A stretch of DNA of 64,000 nt, from contig OZ020515.1 of the NCBI GenBank assembly GCA_963971425.1, forward strand, positions 2,720,678 through 2,784,677, given 5' to 3'. This document shows positions 33,321-43,730 of the stretch, in pieces (the stretch's first letter is position 1; every line of letters starts with the position of its first letter). This DNA is from Bryoerythrophyllum caledonicum (lineage: Eukaryota > Streptophyta > Bryopsida > Pottiales > Pottiaceae). The position numbers and the translations under genes are program-made. Below the pieces are notes generated by a model. That model was not told the DNA's origin. It ran no database searches and saw only the letters and a program-made list of their open reading frames with translations.

Positions 33321-35873
33321 ATGGAAGAACGCTCATATGATGGTGTAGTCCGAGTTCCACCTACCTTACCTGCAGGGGTTGCTACATGTGAGGGTATTCC
33401 TCGCGCATCGTGGTTCTCAAAGCGCGTCATGGTTCGAAATACATCTGGGGCTGATGTTGCAATTGGACTTTGCCAGAGTGTTGATTCTGGATTTGTTCCT
33501 GAGACTGGTGGTCGGCCACTTGGAGATGATCATGTAGCGATTCTAATCGCTGAATGCTTAGACGAGAATGAAATTCCATTGAATTGGATATTTGCCCTCC
33601 GAGCTTGGCCAACTCGACAGGTCTTTCTTTGTAATGTGAGTTTGTATGACCAAGAGCAAACTAGCATTTACAATGCTGCTCTTAAAGTATTTTGTCGCGG
33701 ACCTAGAGTAGGCGTTCAACAGTACGAAACCAGTCGTCAGAGGGTAGAGGGTCCTTCCCCACCAAAGAAGGTAGTACTTCTTAGTTCTCAATCGATCAAC
33801 TCCGTTGCGAGTACCGTCTGTTGTCCAAAAAATTGTACTCAACGATTTCCACGGTGTTCAATTTCTGTTCTTCGCAGCCAAGTTTACCGTGACATTGGAG
33901 GTGTTTTCTTTCAAAAACATGTTTGGCTTGATGTACACAGGCAGATTCACATGGATTCCAATGGAAACCATGTGGTGACGCTTGATGGTATTGATGTATG
34001 CCAAAATGCATGGTGTACTATAATGGGGGTTAGCCAAGCCACTTTCTACCGGTACAAACGAGAGGCAAAGGATGGAATGCGGGCAGGGGCACATGGCAAT
34101 ACTGGTTCAAAGAAACCTCGGACTCATACCCTTCAGGCAATTGCTACTCTACATGATATACTTGATGATGCTGCCGATCACAGTCCTAATAAGACTACTA
34201 CACTTGGCACTAGAGAGAAGGTTGTCTCCAAGCACCTTCCTGCCTCTTTTCAATGGAGTGGAGTGTTGCCCAAAGTGAATGAGGTGAATTCAAGATTTGG
34301 CCTCAAACCAATATCTTTGTCTGGTCTTAGTCGAATTCGGAGCTCCAAATTTGAACAATACTCTACGAAGAAGCCTGGTGACAACTTTGCTCGCTGCGGA
34401 AGATGCGACCAACTCAAGCAATTAAAGAATGCTTGTACACGAATGGTCCTCCTCATACAAAATGTGGGAAGTCAAATTGCAGTTACATCAGGCTTCTCAA
34501 CAGACTCATCGTATTTTATATTATGGAAACCGCAAGAACTCGGAAGAAAAACCTAACGAGGTTGTGTGCATCATCCATGATAAAATGGATCATAGCAAAA
34601 CCGCATCTCCTCATTTTTCACACAAGAATAAAGCGACGGAGTTCTTCATGAAACTGCCTGTGGCCGTAACTGGAATGATTGCGCATGGACATGGAGATGT
34701 TCGTTATGCCCATTATAGTCTTGACATCTTCCCCACCGACTCGAACCACACTGTTGGATCCATTGCGAAGTTACTTCGGGACTTAGAGAGTCCACCGGTG
34801 TATTCTTCTCGTGAATTATTTACGGGAGGAAGAGCTTCTCGTCTCTCTCAGGCTGTGCTTGCGGATGCTAACGTGTGTCTTGGATCCCTTGCTGCTCCAC
34901 CAGTTGAACCTGTTCCTGCGAAACAATTACCACCAATTCTCCAAATGCAGTTGGATAATGCCACGGGGGACAATAAAAATAGATTTGTGTTCGCTTTTTT
35001 TTCCCTCCTCGTTCATATGGGTATTTTCCGTGAAGTGTATGTCAACTTCTTACTTGTTGGTCATACTCACGAGGATATTGATGCAATGTTTGGGAGATGG
35101 AGTTCCAAACTCAAGTCAAATAGCTATCCAACGATCCCACTCTTGATGAAATCGGGACGATCCCACTCTTGATGGAATCCATTGTCGTCAGAGATGAGAA
35201 TTATGATGAGGTTCTGAAGGGTATCTCTGGGTTTCTAAGTCTTTGGGAATCTATGGCTAACGAGGATCTCTCGGGTGAATATAGGAGGAAGAACGAGCAT
35301 ATTATGTACTATTGGAGAGGTGTTAAGGCTTCCCTTGAGGTGCCTTTGGAAGAATCGCCTCTCCTACGAGATGGATTCTGGCCACTATCTAGATATGCTC
35401 CATCCATGGTGGATGAATATGAGATTGATGGGTCGTTGAGGGAGGAGTATGCAGAGGACCCTCCATTCATTGGACAACAACGTCATTGTCCCCCTCCATT
35501 GTTTCGGGTTGGTAGAGATGTGTACGAGGGCTATGTACTTGCGGTGCGTTCTGCTGATGGAGATTTGCGCCCATTTTGGATTGCCTTGGCATTGACTAAT
35601 CCACATCCGGATCGTGAACATTCTCATGAGATTAAAGTGCAATACTTCAAACCTGCATCCCAGCGTCATGTGGACTTGGAAACGTACCAAGGGTGGGATT
35701 CTAATCATGGGAATAATTGGGTTGAAGAGACTGAATCTGAACCAATCTGGGTGTATACAGATTGTATTTTAACGGCTTGGAAGCCTAGGTTGCGTGGAAA
35801 CACAAGCTCCTCTAGGTTAAAAATTCCAAAATCACAGGTGGACATAATCAAAGCATCTTTAGCTGAATTATAG
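33321..35873 (+). pseudogene. DUF7869-like protein gene (possible RNase H-fold, transposase-like), two frame breaks
   Basis: A single-exon frame runs from the ATG at 33321. The N-terminal half has a CCPKNC motif, a helix-turn-helix-like segment (GVSQATFYRYKRE), and a CGRCDQ cysteine cluster. The second half carries the conserved blocks IIHDKMDHSKT, LQMQLDNATGDNKN and LVGHTHEDIDAMFG, which I recognise from the DUF7869 family; the spaced acidic residues resemble an RNase H/DDE nuclease core, but catalysis is unproven. An indel at about 34430-34450 shifts the frame once. A 26-bp tandem duplication at 35131-35156/35157-35178 shifts it again. There are no internal stops, so loss is recent or due to assembly error. 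It is divergent from the ParB/methyltransferase-like gene. Confidence 0.7.
35131..35182 (+). repeat. 26-bp direct duplication causing a frameshift
   Basis: ACGATCCCACTCTTGATG is repeated with a 26-bp period. Skipping one unit joins NSYPTIPLLM to ESIVVRD in one frame, so the duplication alone explains the second break. Confidence 0.9.
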
Positions 35874-36716
35874 ATTTCAACGGAGTTTGTGGTTTCTGCG
35901 GACTGGAGTAATTTATCCATTATAAAATAGGGGGGGTGCATGTTCTTTTTTGAATTTTTGTTCTTCCGTACTAGATATTCTATTAAGTATGTAGTGAACT
36001 TGTATCTATAGGATGGAATTGTAGACTTTGAATGTGCGCATAGCATATTTGTAGATAGAATTAGATTAGTGTTTGTAGTTCCATGTAGTGATGTATTGTG
36101 TTGCTTTCAATATTATAAAACAAAGGCGGGAATTTAGTTTCATCATTGATGTATAAATGGCGGTCCACATTGTGAGTGTCATTAATTGTACATTTATCCT
36201 TGATGCATCGATAATACATGCTAACTTTTCAACGCTAGGTATTTCAACGACCTTGTTTGGAAATAGTATAATCTCTTGAAATTGGTAATTATTTATCTTT
36301 CAAATGAAAAGGTATGCATTCTAGGTGGAATTTAAATGAGTGTATATGTGTATTTAGCCCAATAATAAATCCTACTTAGAGGGGTTATCAAATTTATTGC
36401 TGCTTCTATTTTCACGCAATAATTTTATTCTTGCAATGATATTTTTTTTGGATGTATTAGTTTTTCTTAGGTAATATGCTCCATATCTTGGTACATTTTT
36501 TATAATCTATTACCTTTACACACACAATTGAATATGATATTCAATTTCATACAAATTAAATTCAACAATCCATGATACGGCTAGATTATTTAGCATTCCA
36601 ATCGAGATTGAGTCTCAATTTAATACATAGTCTCAAATTAATGAAATTATAAATTGACTAAAAAAAGACACCATGATAAATTGAGACTCTGAAATGTCTC
36701 ATTTTAATGAATATGG
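35874..36716. other. No gene seen; AT-rich 3' flank
   Basis: This is the downstream flank of the DUF7869-like gene. A degenerate P1-like site lies near 36196-36212 (TTATCCTTGATGCATCGATAA). Nothing else is supported. Confidence 0.45.
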
Positions 36717-37361
36717 TGTTGTGGGTGTTTTCAACACTCCTACTCCCAATACTATCGCGAGGATGGACTAACTCAAGACCAAGACCAGAGTTTTAGTTGT
36801 GGAGTTTAGCTCGATGAAGCCGCCGAAGAATCCTATTAAGGACTACCCTTCAAGGGCAAACGACAAAAGGCTAACCAAATTGAGGAATGTCTCCACGAGC
36901 ATCACCCCGTTGGAAAGTTGTTCCCCAATTGGCGCCACACGGTACAGATCCTTACTGTGGGGCTAACCTAGACCTCAATTTGATAAACGGTGGGGTTCCT
37001 TGGTATCCTTGGTATCCCCCCTTCCACCTTTTACCACTTTGAGCTAGGCATTACCCACTAGGAGGAAAACGACACAATCACGGGACGACATACAACAATG
37101 TGTGTGAACCATGTTATCACCGTGAAGGGAACATACCTTGATGCATCTCCAGCCACCCTGTCATCATTAGTTGAAAACGACCGTGGACCTATTCGCACTC
37201 TAACGATTCTAAGGCCAACCAGTTGAGGACATGCAATGTTTTAGAGGGGGGGAACTTACCTTTTGGCAACTCCAGCCACTCCACATGTTAGCACGAGTTC
37301 TTTTTATGCAATGTGTGGTTGATCAGCCCTAGCGTTTCTAAGGCAAGTATTCCACACGGCT

Positions 37362-39671
37362 TGTGAGCCGCAAAAACAGCTCACGGTGACGAATGGACCG
37401 TGCACCGTGTCCATTAAGGTTAACAAGTAGTGGAAATGGGTTATCCCATTGGTTAGTGCATGGTTTTTGATCAAAATGGCTAAATAGCCTTTCCATGCGC
37501 TACATTGTGGTAACCAAGAATTTTATGAAGTTAACCAAAAAATAAATAGAAAGGAAAAAAAAATGAGAAAAGGTAGAAAAACAAAAACAATAGAAAAGAA
37601 GTAGAATTAGAAGTGGTGGAGAAGAATTTACCTCCTACCGAGTCATGGACCGCAATTGGCCATGATGAGGAAATCTCAGAAGAAAAAATTAGGAGAAGAA
37701 GAAGAATGATGGTGAGGAGAAGAAAAAAAGAAGGAGGCTTAAAAAGCCCTTAAAAAAGTAGTTTAAAGGTCCAAAAGGCTTGGGCAAACCCCTCACCAAT
37801 CACTAAGTATACTAGGAATTATCCCAAGCAAAGGGAATTCAATCTAGGTAGGTTAATTAGATTTAGCATCCATGGAATTAGCTAATAGCTCACTTATTGG
37901 AGATCATGCGCACCCCATGTGTCATGAAGTTAAAGTAGGAGATTTAGATATTCCTTGGTTAGTGGGACACTCACTTTTGTTAAATGCAAGGGTCGCACGG
38001 AGATAAGTAGCCATAGGGTAATAGATTTCTTAAGATTAAAGTCATTAATGGAAGAAGGCAAAGGCGGCGGGGAACATCTTTGGGAACGCAAGGAGAGCAA
38101 AGGCTTGGGGGGTTACTCCCTGAAGAGTCTCATTATCGTTTGGAGGGAGTGTGCAAGGGAATGCGAGAGAGGGACTGAGGAATAGAGAGAAGTCCCGGCG
38201 ACTACAGGAAGTGAATTAGGCTAGACCAACAAGGGCAGTAGCTGGAGCAAGCACAAAGATCACAAGAACATGAAGATCAAGAGCTGGAGCAAGCACGAAG
38301 ATCACAAGAGAGCACGAAGATCACAAGAACACAAAGATCAAGGGCTGGAGCACAAGGGCGAGAGCTGGAACAAGTACGAAGATCACAAGAGAGCACGAAG
38401 ATCACAAGTACACGAAGATCAAGAGCTGGAGCACAACGGCGGTAGCTGAAGCAAGCACAAAGATCACAAGAGAGCACGAAGATCACAAGAACACAAAGAT
38501 CAAGGGCTGGAGCACAAGGGCGAAAGCTGGAGCAAGCACGAAGATCACAAGAGAGCACGAAGATCACAAGAACACAAAGATCAAGGGCTGGAGCACAAGG
38601 GCGAGAGCTGGAACAAGTACGAAGATCACAAGAGAGCACGAAGATCACAAGAACACGAAGATCAAGAGCTGGAGCACAAGGGCGGTAGCTGGAGCAAGCA
38701 CGAAGATCACAAGAACACAAAGATCAAGGGTTGGAGCACAAGGGCGAGAGCTGGAGCACAAGGGCGGTAGCTAGAGAACACGAAGATCACAAGAACACGA
38801 AGGGCGAGAGCTAGAGCTCAAGTGCGAGAGCTGGAGCACACATAAAGATCAAGGATGGAACGTGAACCGAACTGAATCAGGGAGCCTCTCCTCTCCCTCG
38901 GACTAGTAATCAACTCCTTGTGTATGAAAGGAACCCTATTTTTCTAAATACAAAAACCACGCGGAAGCGCTGCCAATTTTTTACTACGATTAGGGTTTGC
39001 TATATATTCAATCAAACAATCGGTTAAATCGTCATTAGTAAGCAAACGCAGCAGGGGGTTCATGCATGGTATAAGGTTCGACCAGAATTACTTGTGTGAA
39101 TGCATGTGGTATGCATGTGAATTTGTGGCGCACGATCTTGAATAAACATATATGTTAAGTGTGCACTACTGGTCGTTGGCTGTGAGTTTAGGATTGAGTC
39201 AGATGGTTAATTGCAGGCTGCCATCGTGTTAAGCAAGAAAAACTAATACAATATAAAAAAACAAACATCAAAAACGGAGTCATAACCACAAAGATAATGA
39301 AGAATTAAACTTTGGGTATAAAAAGAAGGAGCCTGTCTGCTGGCCGCTGCTGCCAAGGTCGCACTTAGGTCGGCAGTTATTTGATGAGGTTCTAATCAAG
39401 TTCACAAGGTTGAACTGAACCTATTCAAGCTTTAAAACGTTGAAAACGGAGCTTTTAGGTGAAACTTATGCTTGTTTAAAAGTTGGGTTCAATTTAAGGC
39501 TGAATTCAGCCAGCACAGCGTTAATTGGTAACGAACCTTTTAAGTAACCACACTTGGGACATCATGCTCGTATGGATGGTCGAATCATGTTTGAACGTGG
39601 GGCTGTATCTCATACTTAGATCTTGTGTTCAAGATAAGCCCTCCATTAGGGGGCGATTTGTTTGGCTCACA
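37362..39671 (+). mobile_element. Solo LTR-A with CGGCT target duplication
   Basis: It starts TGTGAGCC and ends GGCTCACA. CGGCT occurs at both 37357-37361 and 39672-39676, so the ends are exact and the single LTR is a product of LTR-LTR recombination. It belongs to a diverged subfamily with its own minisatellite (38240-38860) and CT-rich differences from the LTRs at 1394 and 43731. Confidence 0.9.
38240..38860 (+). repeat. LTR-A minisatellite, type II (about 81-bp unit)
   Basis: Higher-order units combine CACGAAGATCACAAGA, GATCAAGAGCTGGAGCACAAG and GGCGAGAGCTGGA blocks with a period of about 81 bp. The period is a multiple of three, which leaves a long minus-strand Cys/Ser-rich frame that is not a gene. 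Confidence 0.85.
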
Positions 39672-40387
39672 CGGCTCAAGTGGGGACTCAGGGTTTTCTT
39701 GTCCCTAGAATGGTCACCTCATCCAAGTAATCATGTTTTACTACTCGCGGTCCTAAAAGAGGGTGCAGGGCACATACCGTATGCCACGCTCCTTCCAACC
39801 AGCACCCCTACGTCTTGGGTGCGTCCACGACTCCAACTCCCCTCCAAGGTAGCTCATTCACACATACATACCATTAACTTGCAACATTTGATTCAAACCA
39901 TTAAATCCACACCAAGTTGTTCTTACCTTGGTGGTTAGTCAAACGCGGGGGGAAGGAAGGGGCGCCCTTGTCCCATACCCGGGCTCATGCACCCTTCCTC
40001 TTCAACCTAGGGGCTCACTGGAAATCCTTGTGGATTTCCGTGGGAGGGCCTCAACCTTTCACCACTAGGCCCCTTGCTCAACTCAAGCCAGAAGCCTAGA
40101 AGGGGATCCCTCCAACACAAGGTGTTTTGTGGTTGGAAAGTCGGGAAACCACACTCCCTTCTAGACCCCCACCTTTAAACACAACTTGGCATCCATGCAT
40201 TCACAATACTTCCAAACATTCACAAAGCACTCACGAATTTAACAATCACTCAACCATACATGAGCAAGTTGGGCACTTACCTCAAGCTACCCCATGCTGC
40301 TCGATACACCATAAGGCTATTTGCGTTTGTACCTACATCCAACGGTAGAATAATTAATCCAATCAAGCAATGAACACACCTCCTCCC

Positions 40388-40404
40388 GGCAGACGCACCA
40401 AAAA
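40388..40404 (-). promoter_or_regulatory. Primer-binding-site-like sequence next to LTR-A
   Basis: Directly 3' of the LTR terminus, the minus strand reads TTTTTGGTGCGTCTGCCGGG. This resembles the TGGCGCCGTTGCCGGGGA site that I recall for plant elements primed by tRNA-Asp, with several mismatches. It marks 40405-41712 as a 5' LTR on the minus strand. Confidence 0.4.
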
Positions 40405-41712
40405 TGTGAGCCAAATAAACCGCTCCCTAACGGATGGCTTATCTTGAACACAAGATCCTAAATGTGGGATACAGCCCCTCGTGCAACCATCCTTCAACCA
40501 TTCACACAAGCATGGTGACCCAAAGTGTGGTCACTTGAGGAGGTTCGTTAATGATTAGTGCTGTGATGGCTGAATTCAGCCTTAAATTGAACCCAACCTT
40601 TTAACAAGCATAAGTTCCACCTTACGGCTCCGTTTTCAAAGTTTTAAAGCTTGAATAGGTTCAATTCAACCTTGTGAACTTGATTAGAACCTCAGCAACC
40701 AATTCCAGACCTAAGTGCGACCCTAACAGCAGCGGCCAGCAGACAAGCTTCTTCTTTATATACCCAATTTAAGTTTAACTCTTCATTATCTTCGTGGTTA
40801 TGACTCCGTTTTTGATGTTTGTTTTCTATACTCTTATTAATTTTTCTTGCTTAATACGATGGCAGCCTTCAATTAACCATTCGACTCAATCCTAAACTCA
40901 CAGCCAACGACCAGCAGTGCACACTTAACATATATGTTTATTCAAGATCGTGCACCACACATTCACGTGTATACCACATGCATTCACACAAGAAATCCCA
41001 TTCCAACCATACCATGCATGAGCCTCTTGTTGCGTTTACTAACTAATGACGATTAAACCGATTGTTTGGTTGAATTTGTAGCAAACCCTAATCCTAGTAA
41101 AAAATTGGCAGCGCTTCCGCGTGTTTTTTTTGTAACCAGAAAATTAGGGTTCCCTTCATACACAAGGAATTGATTACTAGTCCGAGAGAGAGGAGTGGCT
41201 CCCTGATTCAGTTCGGTTCACCCTCCGTCCTTGGTCTATGGTTCGTCTTCTAGCTTCAGCTCCAGCTCTTCCTCTCGTGGTTCAGCTCCAGCTCTCGCTC
41301 TTTATTTTGTGGTTCAGCTCCAGCTCTTCCTCTCATGGTTCAGCTCCAGCTCTCGCTCTTCCTCTTGTGGTTCAGCTCCAGCTCTTCCTCTCGTGGTTCA
41401 GCTCAAGCTCTCGCTCTTCCTCCTGCGATCTTCGTCCTCTAGATTCGGTCCTCTTCTGCTTCAGCTCCAGCTCGTATGATCTTGCTCGTGATTCGGCCCT
41501 CTTGTGCTTCAGCTCCAACTCGTATGATCTTGCTCGTGATTCAGCCCTTGCTCTTGCGATCTTTGTCCTCTTGACTCGGCCCTCTTGTGCTTCAGCTCCA
41601 GCTCGTATAATCTTGCTCGTGATTCGGCTGTCTTGTGCTTCAGCTCCAGCTCGTATGATCTTGCTCGTGATTCGGCCCTCTTGAACTTCAGTTCCAGCTC
41701 GTATGATCTTGC
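40405..41712 (-). mobile_element. LTR-A, minus strand, 5'-truncated
   Basis: It begins with TGTGAGCCAAATAAACCGC, the reverse complement of the LTR-A 3' end. It matches the LTR at 8578-10617 closely over the shared part, including the Ser-rich-reading minisatellite (about 41230-41710). Sequence past about 41712 is not LTR, so the 5' half is missing. Confidence 0.8.
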
Positions 41713-42160
41713 TACGTTGTGTGGGATCTTTGGTAGTGTTTTTATCTTCAATAGTCCTCCTTGCAGGCATCACGGAGTGTCGGTGCCTACTGCACGAGTG
41801 GATCGCCGTCCTCGAATTCGGTACAATCCACCCCCTCATTCTGAATACGCAATCTTTGTCTGCTACAGCGTCTATTGCTCTTGTAATGTCTCAATTTGGA
41901 TACTCTAAAATTCTGGTATATTGAGATCAAGTGCGCCCCCAATCTCTTTGACCGGATTGGGTGCGCTCCCAATCTCGCCGACGGGACCGGGTTCGCCCTC
42001 ATTGTCGTCTATCAGATCTGGTGCGCGCCGGATCTTCCAGCTCAGGTCAGACGCGCCCTCCATCTCCTGGTCCGGATCGAGTGCTTACCCGATCTTCCAG
42101 CCCGATCTTTTAAAACTTGGGATATGACTGCCGACTTTCGTATGTCCGTCCACTGAATGT
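41713..42160 (+). promoter_or_regulatory. 5' flank of FCP1-like gene 2 with dispersed P2 palindromes
   Basis: P2-type palindromes are clear at 41955-41974 (GATTGGGTGCGCTCCCAATC), 42015-42034 (GATCTGGTGCGCGCCGGATC) and 42075-42094 (GATCGAGTGCTTACCCGATC), with decayed copies between. They end about 65 bp before the ATG at 42161. No gene lies in this stretch. Confidence 0.65.
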
Positions 42161-43261
42161 ATGTCCTTCGCGCAGCCAATTCCCGCCGACCCTCGCGATG
42201 TATCTCCATCTTCAGTACCCATCCAAGACACCCCCCACTCCATGGAGGATATGCAGGTCGATATGTTGTCAGGGCATGGAATGGAGGTTGGCGGAGCTGG
42301 GCAAGGCAAAGCAAGGGTGGAGACAATGCAAGAAAGAAGGGTGAGAGAGTCGGATGAGGAACGGGAGGTACCGAAGGTGGAAGAGAGGTGGTATAATAGG
42401 CCTGAATTCCCACCCAGGGAGCCAATTTGTATTCCGTTCGATCATGAGAGGGCAATGAGAGTCCGAGGCGTCGGTTCTAGAACGAGGATAACGACAAGCA
42501 TTGTACGTATCCTAGCAGCGGTTACTGCTCCCGCAGACGTGGAGTCTCTTGTGTCCGGGCCGGCTTTGATGAAGGTAGCTCAGTCTTGTCAGTCTTCATT
42601 TGGCAACGCCATTGATGGTCACGTGCCCGACCCTGAGCAAGGCCCAACCAAAGTGGAGGTGGTGGTTGTAGACGCACTTACTCACCTACGGTCTCTTCAA
42701 GTACCTCCTACTCTAGGGCGTAATCTTTCATTGACGGATTCAACTTGCGAACGAGTAGTCGATGAAGGGGCTTACGAAGGCATGTTCGATGAACAATTGA
42801 AGCCTTTCAGCCCCGCTAACATTGCATCGGAGTCTGCCGTTGTGGAAGTCCAGGAGGGGCTAATATCTGAAAGAGCTATGATTCAAGCTGATGTCACGTC
42901 TTCCTTAGAATTCTCCTCACTTGCTCGAGGAAATCCCCTTCTCCCAGGTAGGTATCTCATTCCTTAGGTTGTTTATTCATTTTCTTCTGAGTCGTATATT
43001 CATCGGACCTGATCTTGAGTTGGTCGTCAAGGATCCACTAGTGCGTATGCGAAAGTAGATCTCCAAGCCGTTGCTCCTAGTCGAAGCATGTCAAAGCCAA
43101 CCGCATCTTTGACCGAAAGCGGAAGCATCTCAAAGCGTCATTCCTCCAGCGAACGTGCCGATCCGGCGTCATTAGTTGAACGTGAGATTCCACGCCTATG
43201 TTTCATTTTGAGTATTTTGTGTTACAAGTACTTCTTGTTGACATCAAAGGCGTTCCTAATC

Positions 43262-43315
43262 TTCTAGTGGTGATCGGGGGTGCGCCCGATATTACTGTGG
43301 CGATCGGGCGCACGC
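43262..43315 (+). repeat. P2 palindromes in intron 2 of FCP1-like gene 2
   Basis: ATCGGGGGTGCGCCCGAT (43273-43290) and a following GATCGGGCGCACG half-site lie within the predicted intron 43182-43410, paralleling the P1 copies inside introns of the ParB/methyltransferase-like gene. Confidence 0.7.
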
Positions 43316-43730
43316 TTGGTCTTCTACTTGAGATGCCCTTCTCAAAAGCCCATTTCCATGTTTTGTCTGAAAGAGTATTGCTCACCTTTGGATTTTTCTT
43401 CTTGTTTCAGGTGGTCTACTTCGACCAGCTGAGCCCTGAGCACCTTTGGAATCCACGGTAAGGGTACCGAGGTACACTGTCATCATGGACTTAAATGGAT
43501 TTTTAGTTCACAGGCCTGGCTTCAACCGCATCTGCATTCCTAGACCCGATGGCGGTTGTTTTCTAGAGTGGTTGCACAATAAGGCTAATATCATCATATG
43601 GAGTTGTGCGATGTCCCGCAATGTGGATGATATGGTCACAACACTTCTACGTGATACTAAACTGACGCGAGATCAGCTTATAGTTTTGTCGCTAGATGAT
43701 ACGACAAAGTCCACATATCCTAGAGTAAAC

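Larger units (their letters stand above)
36717..40404 (-). mobile_element. Internal region of a non-autonomous retroelement, interrupted by a solo LTR-A
   Basis: The segments 36717-37361 and 39677-40404 have no coding capacity and flank an LTR-A insertion. On the minus strand the right end adjoins an LTR-A 3' terminus (40405) followed by a degenerate primer-binding-like site, so this looks like the leader/internal part of an element lacking gag-pol. The left boundary at about 36717 is uncertain. Confidence 0.45.
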
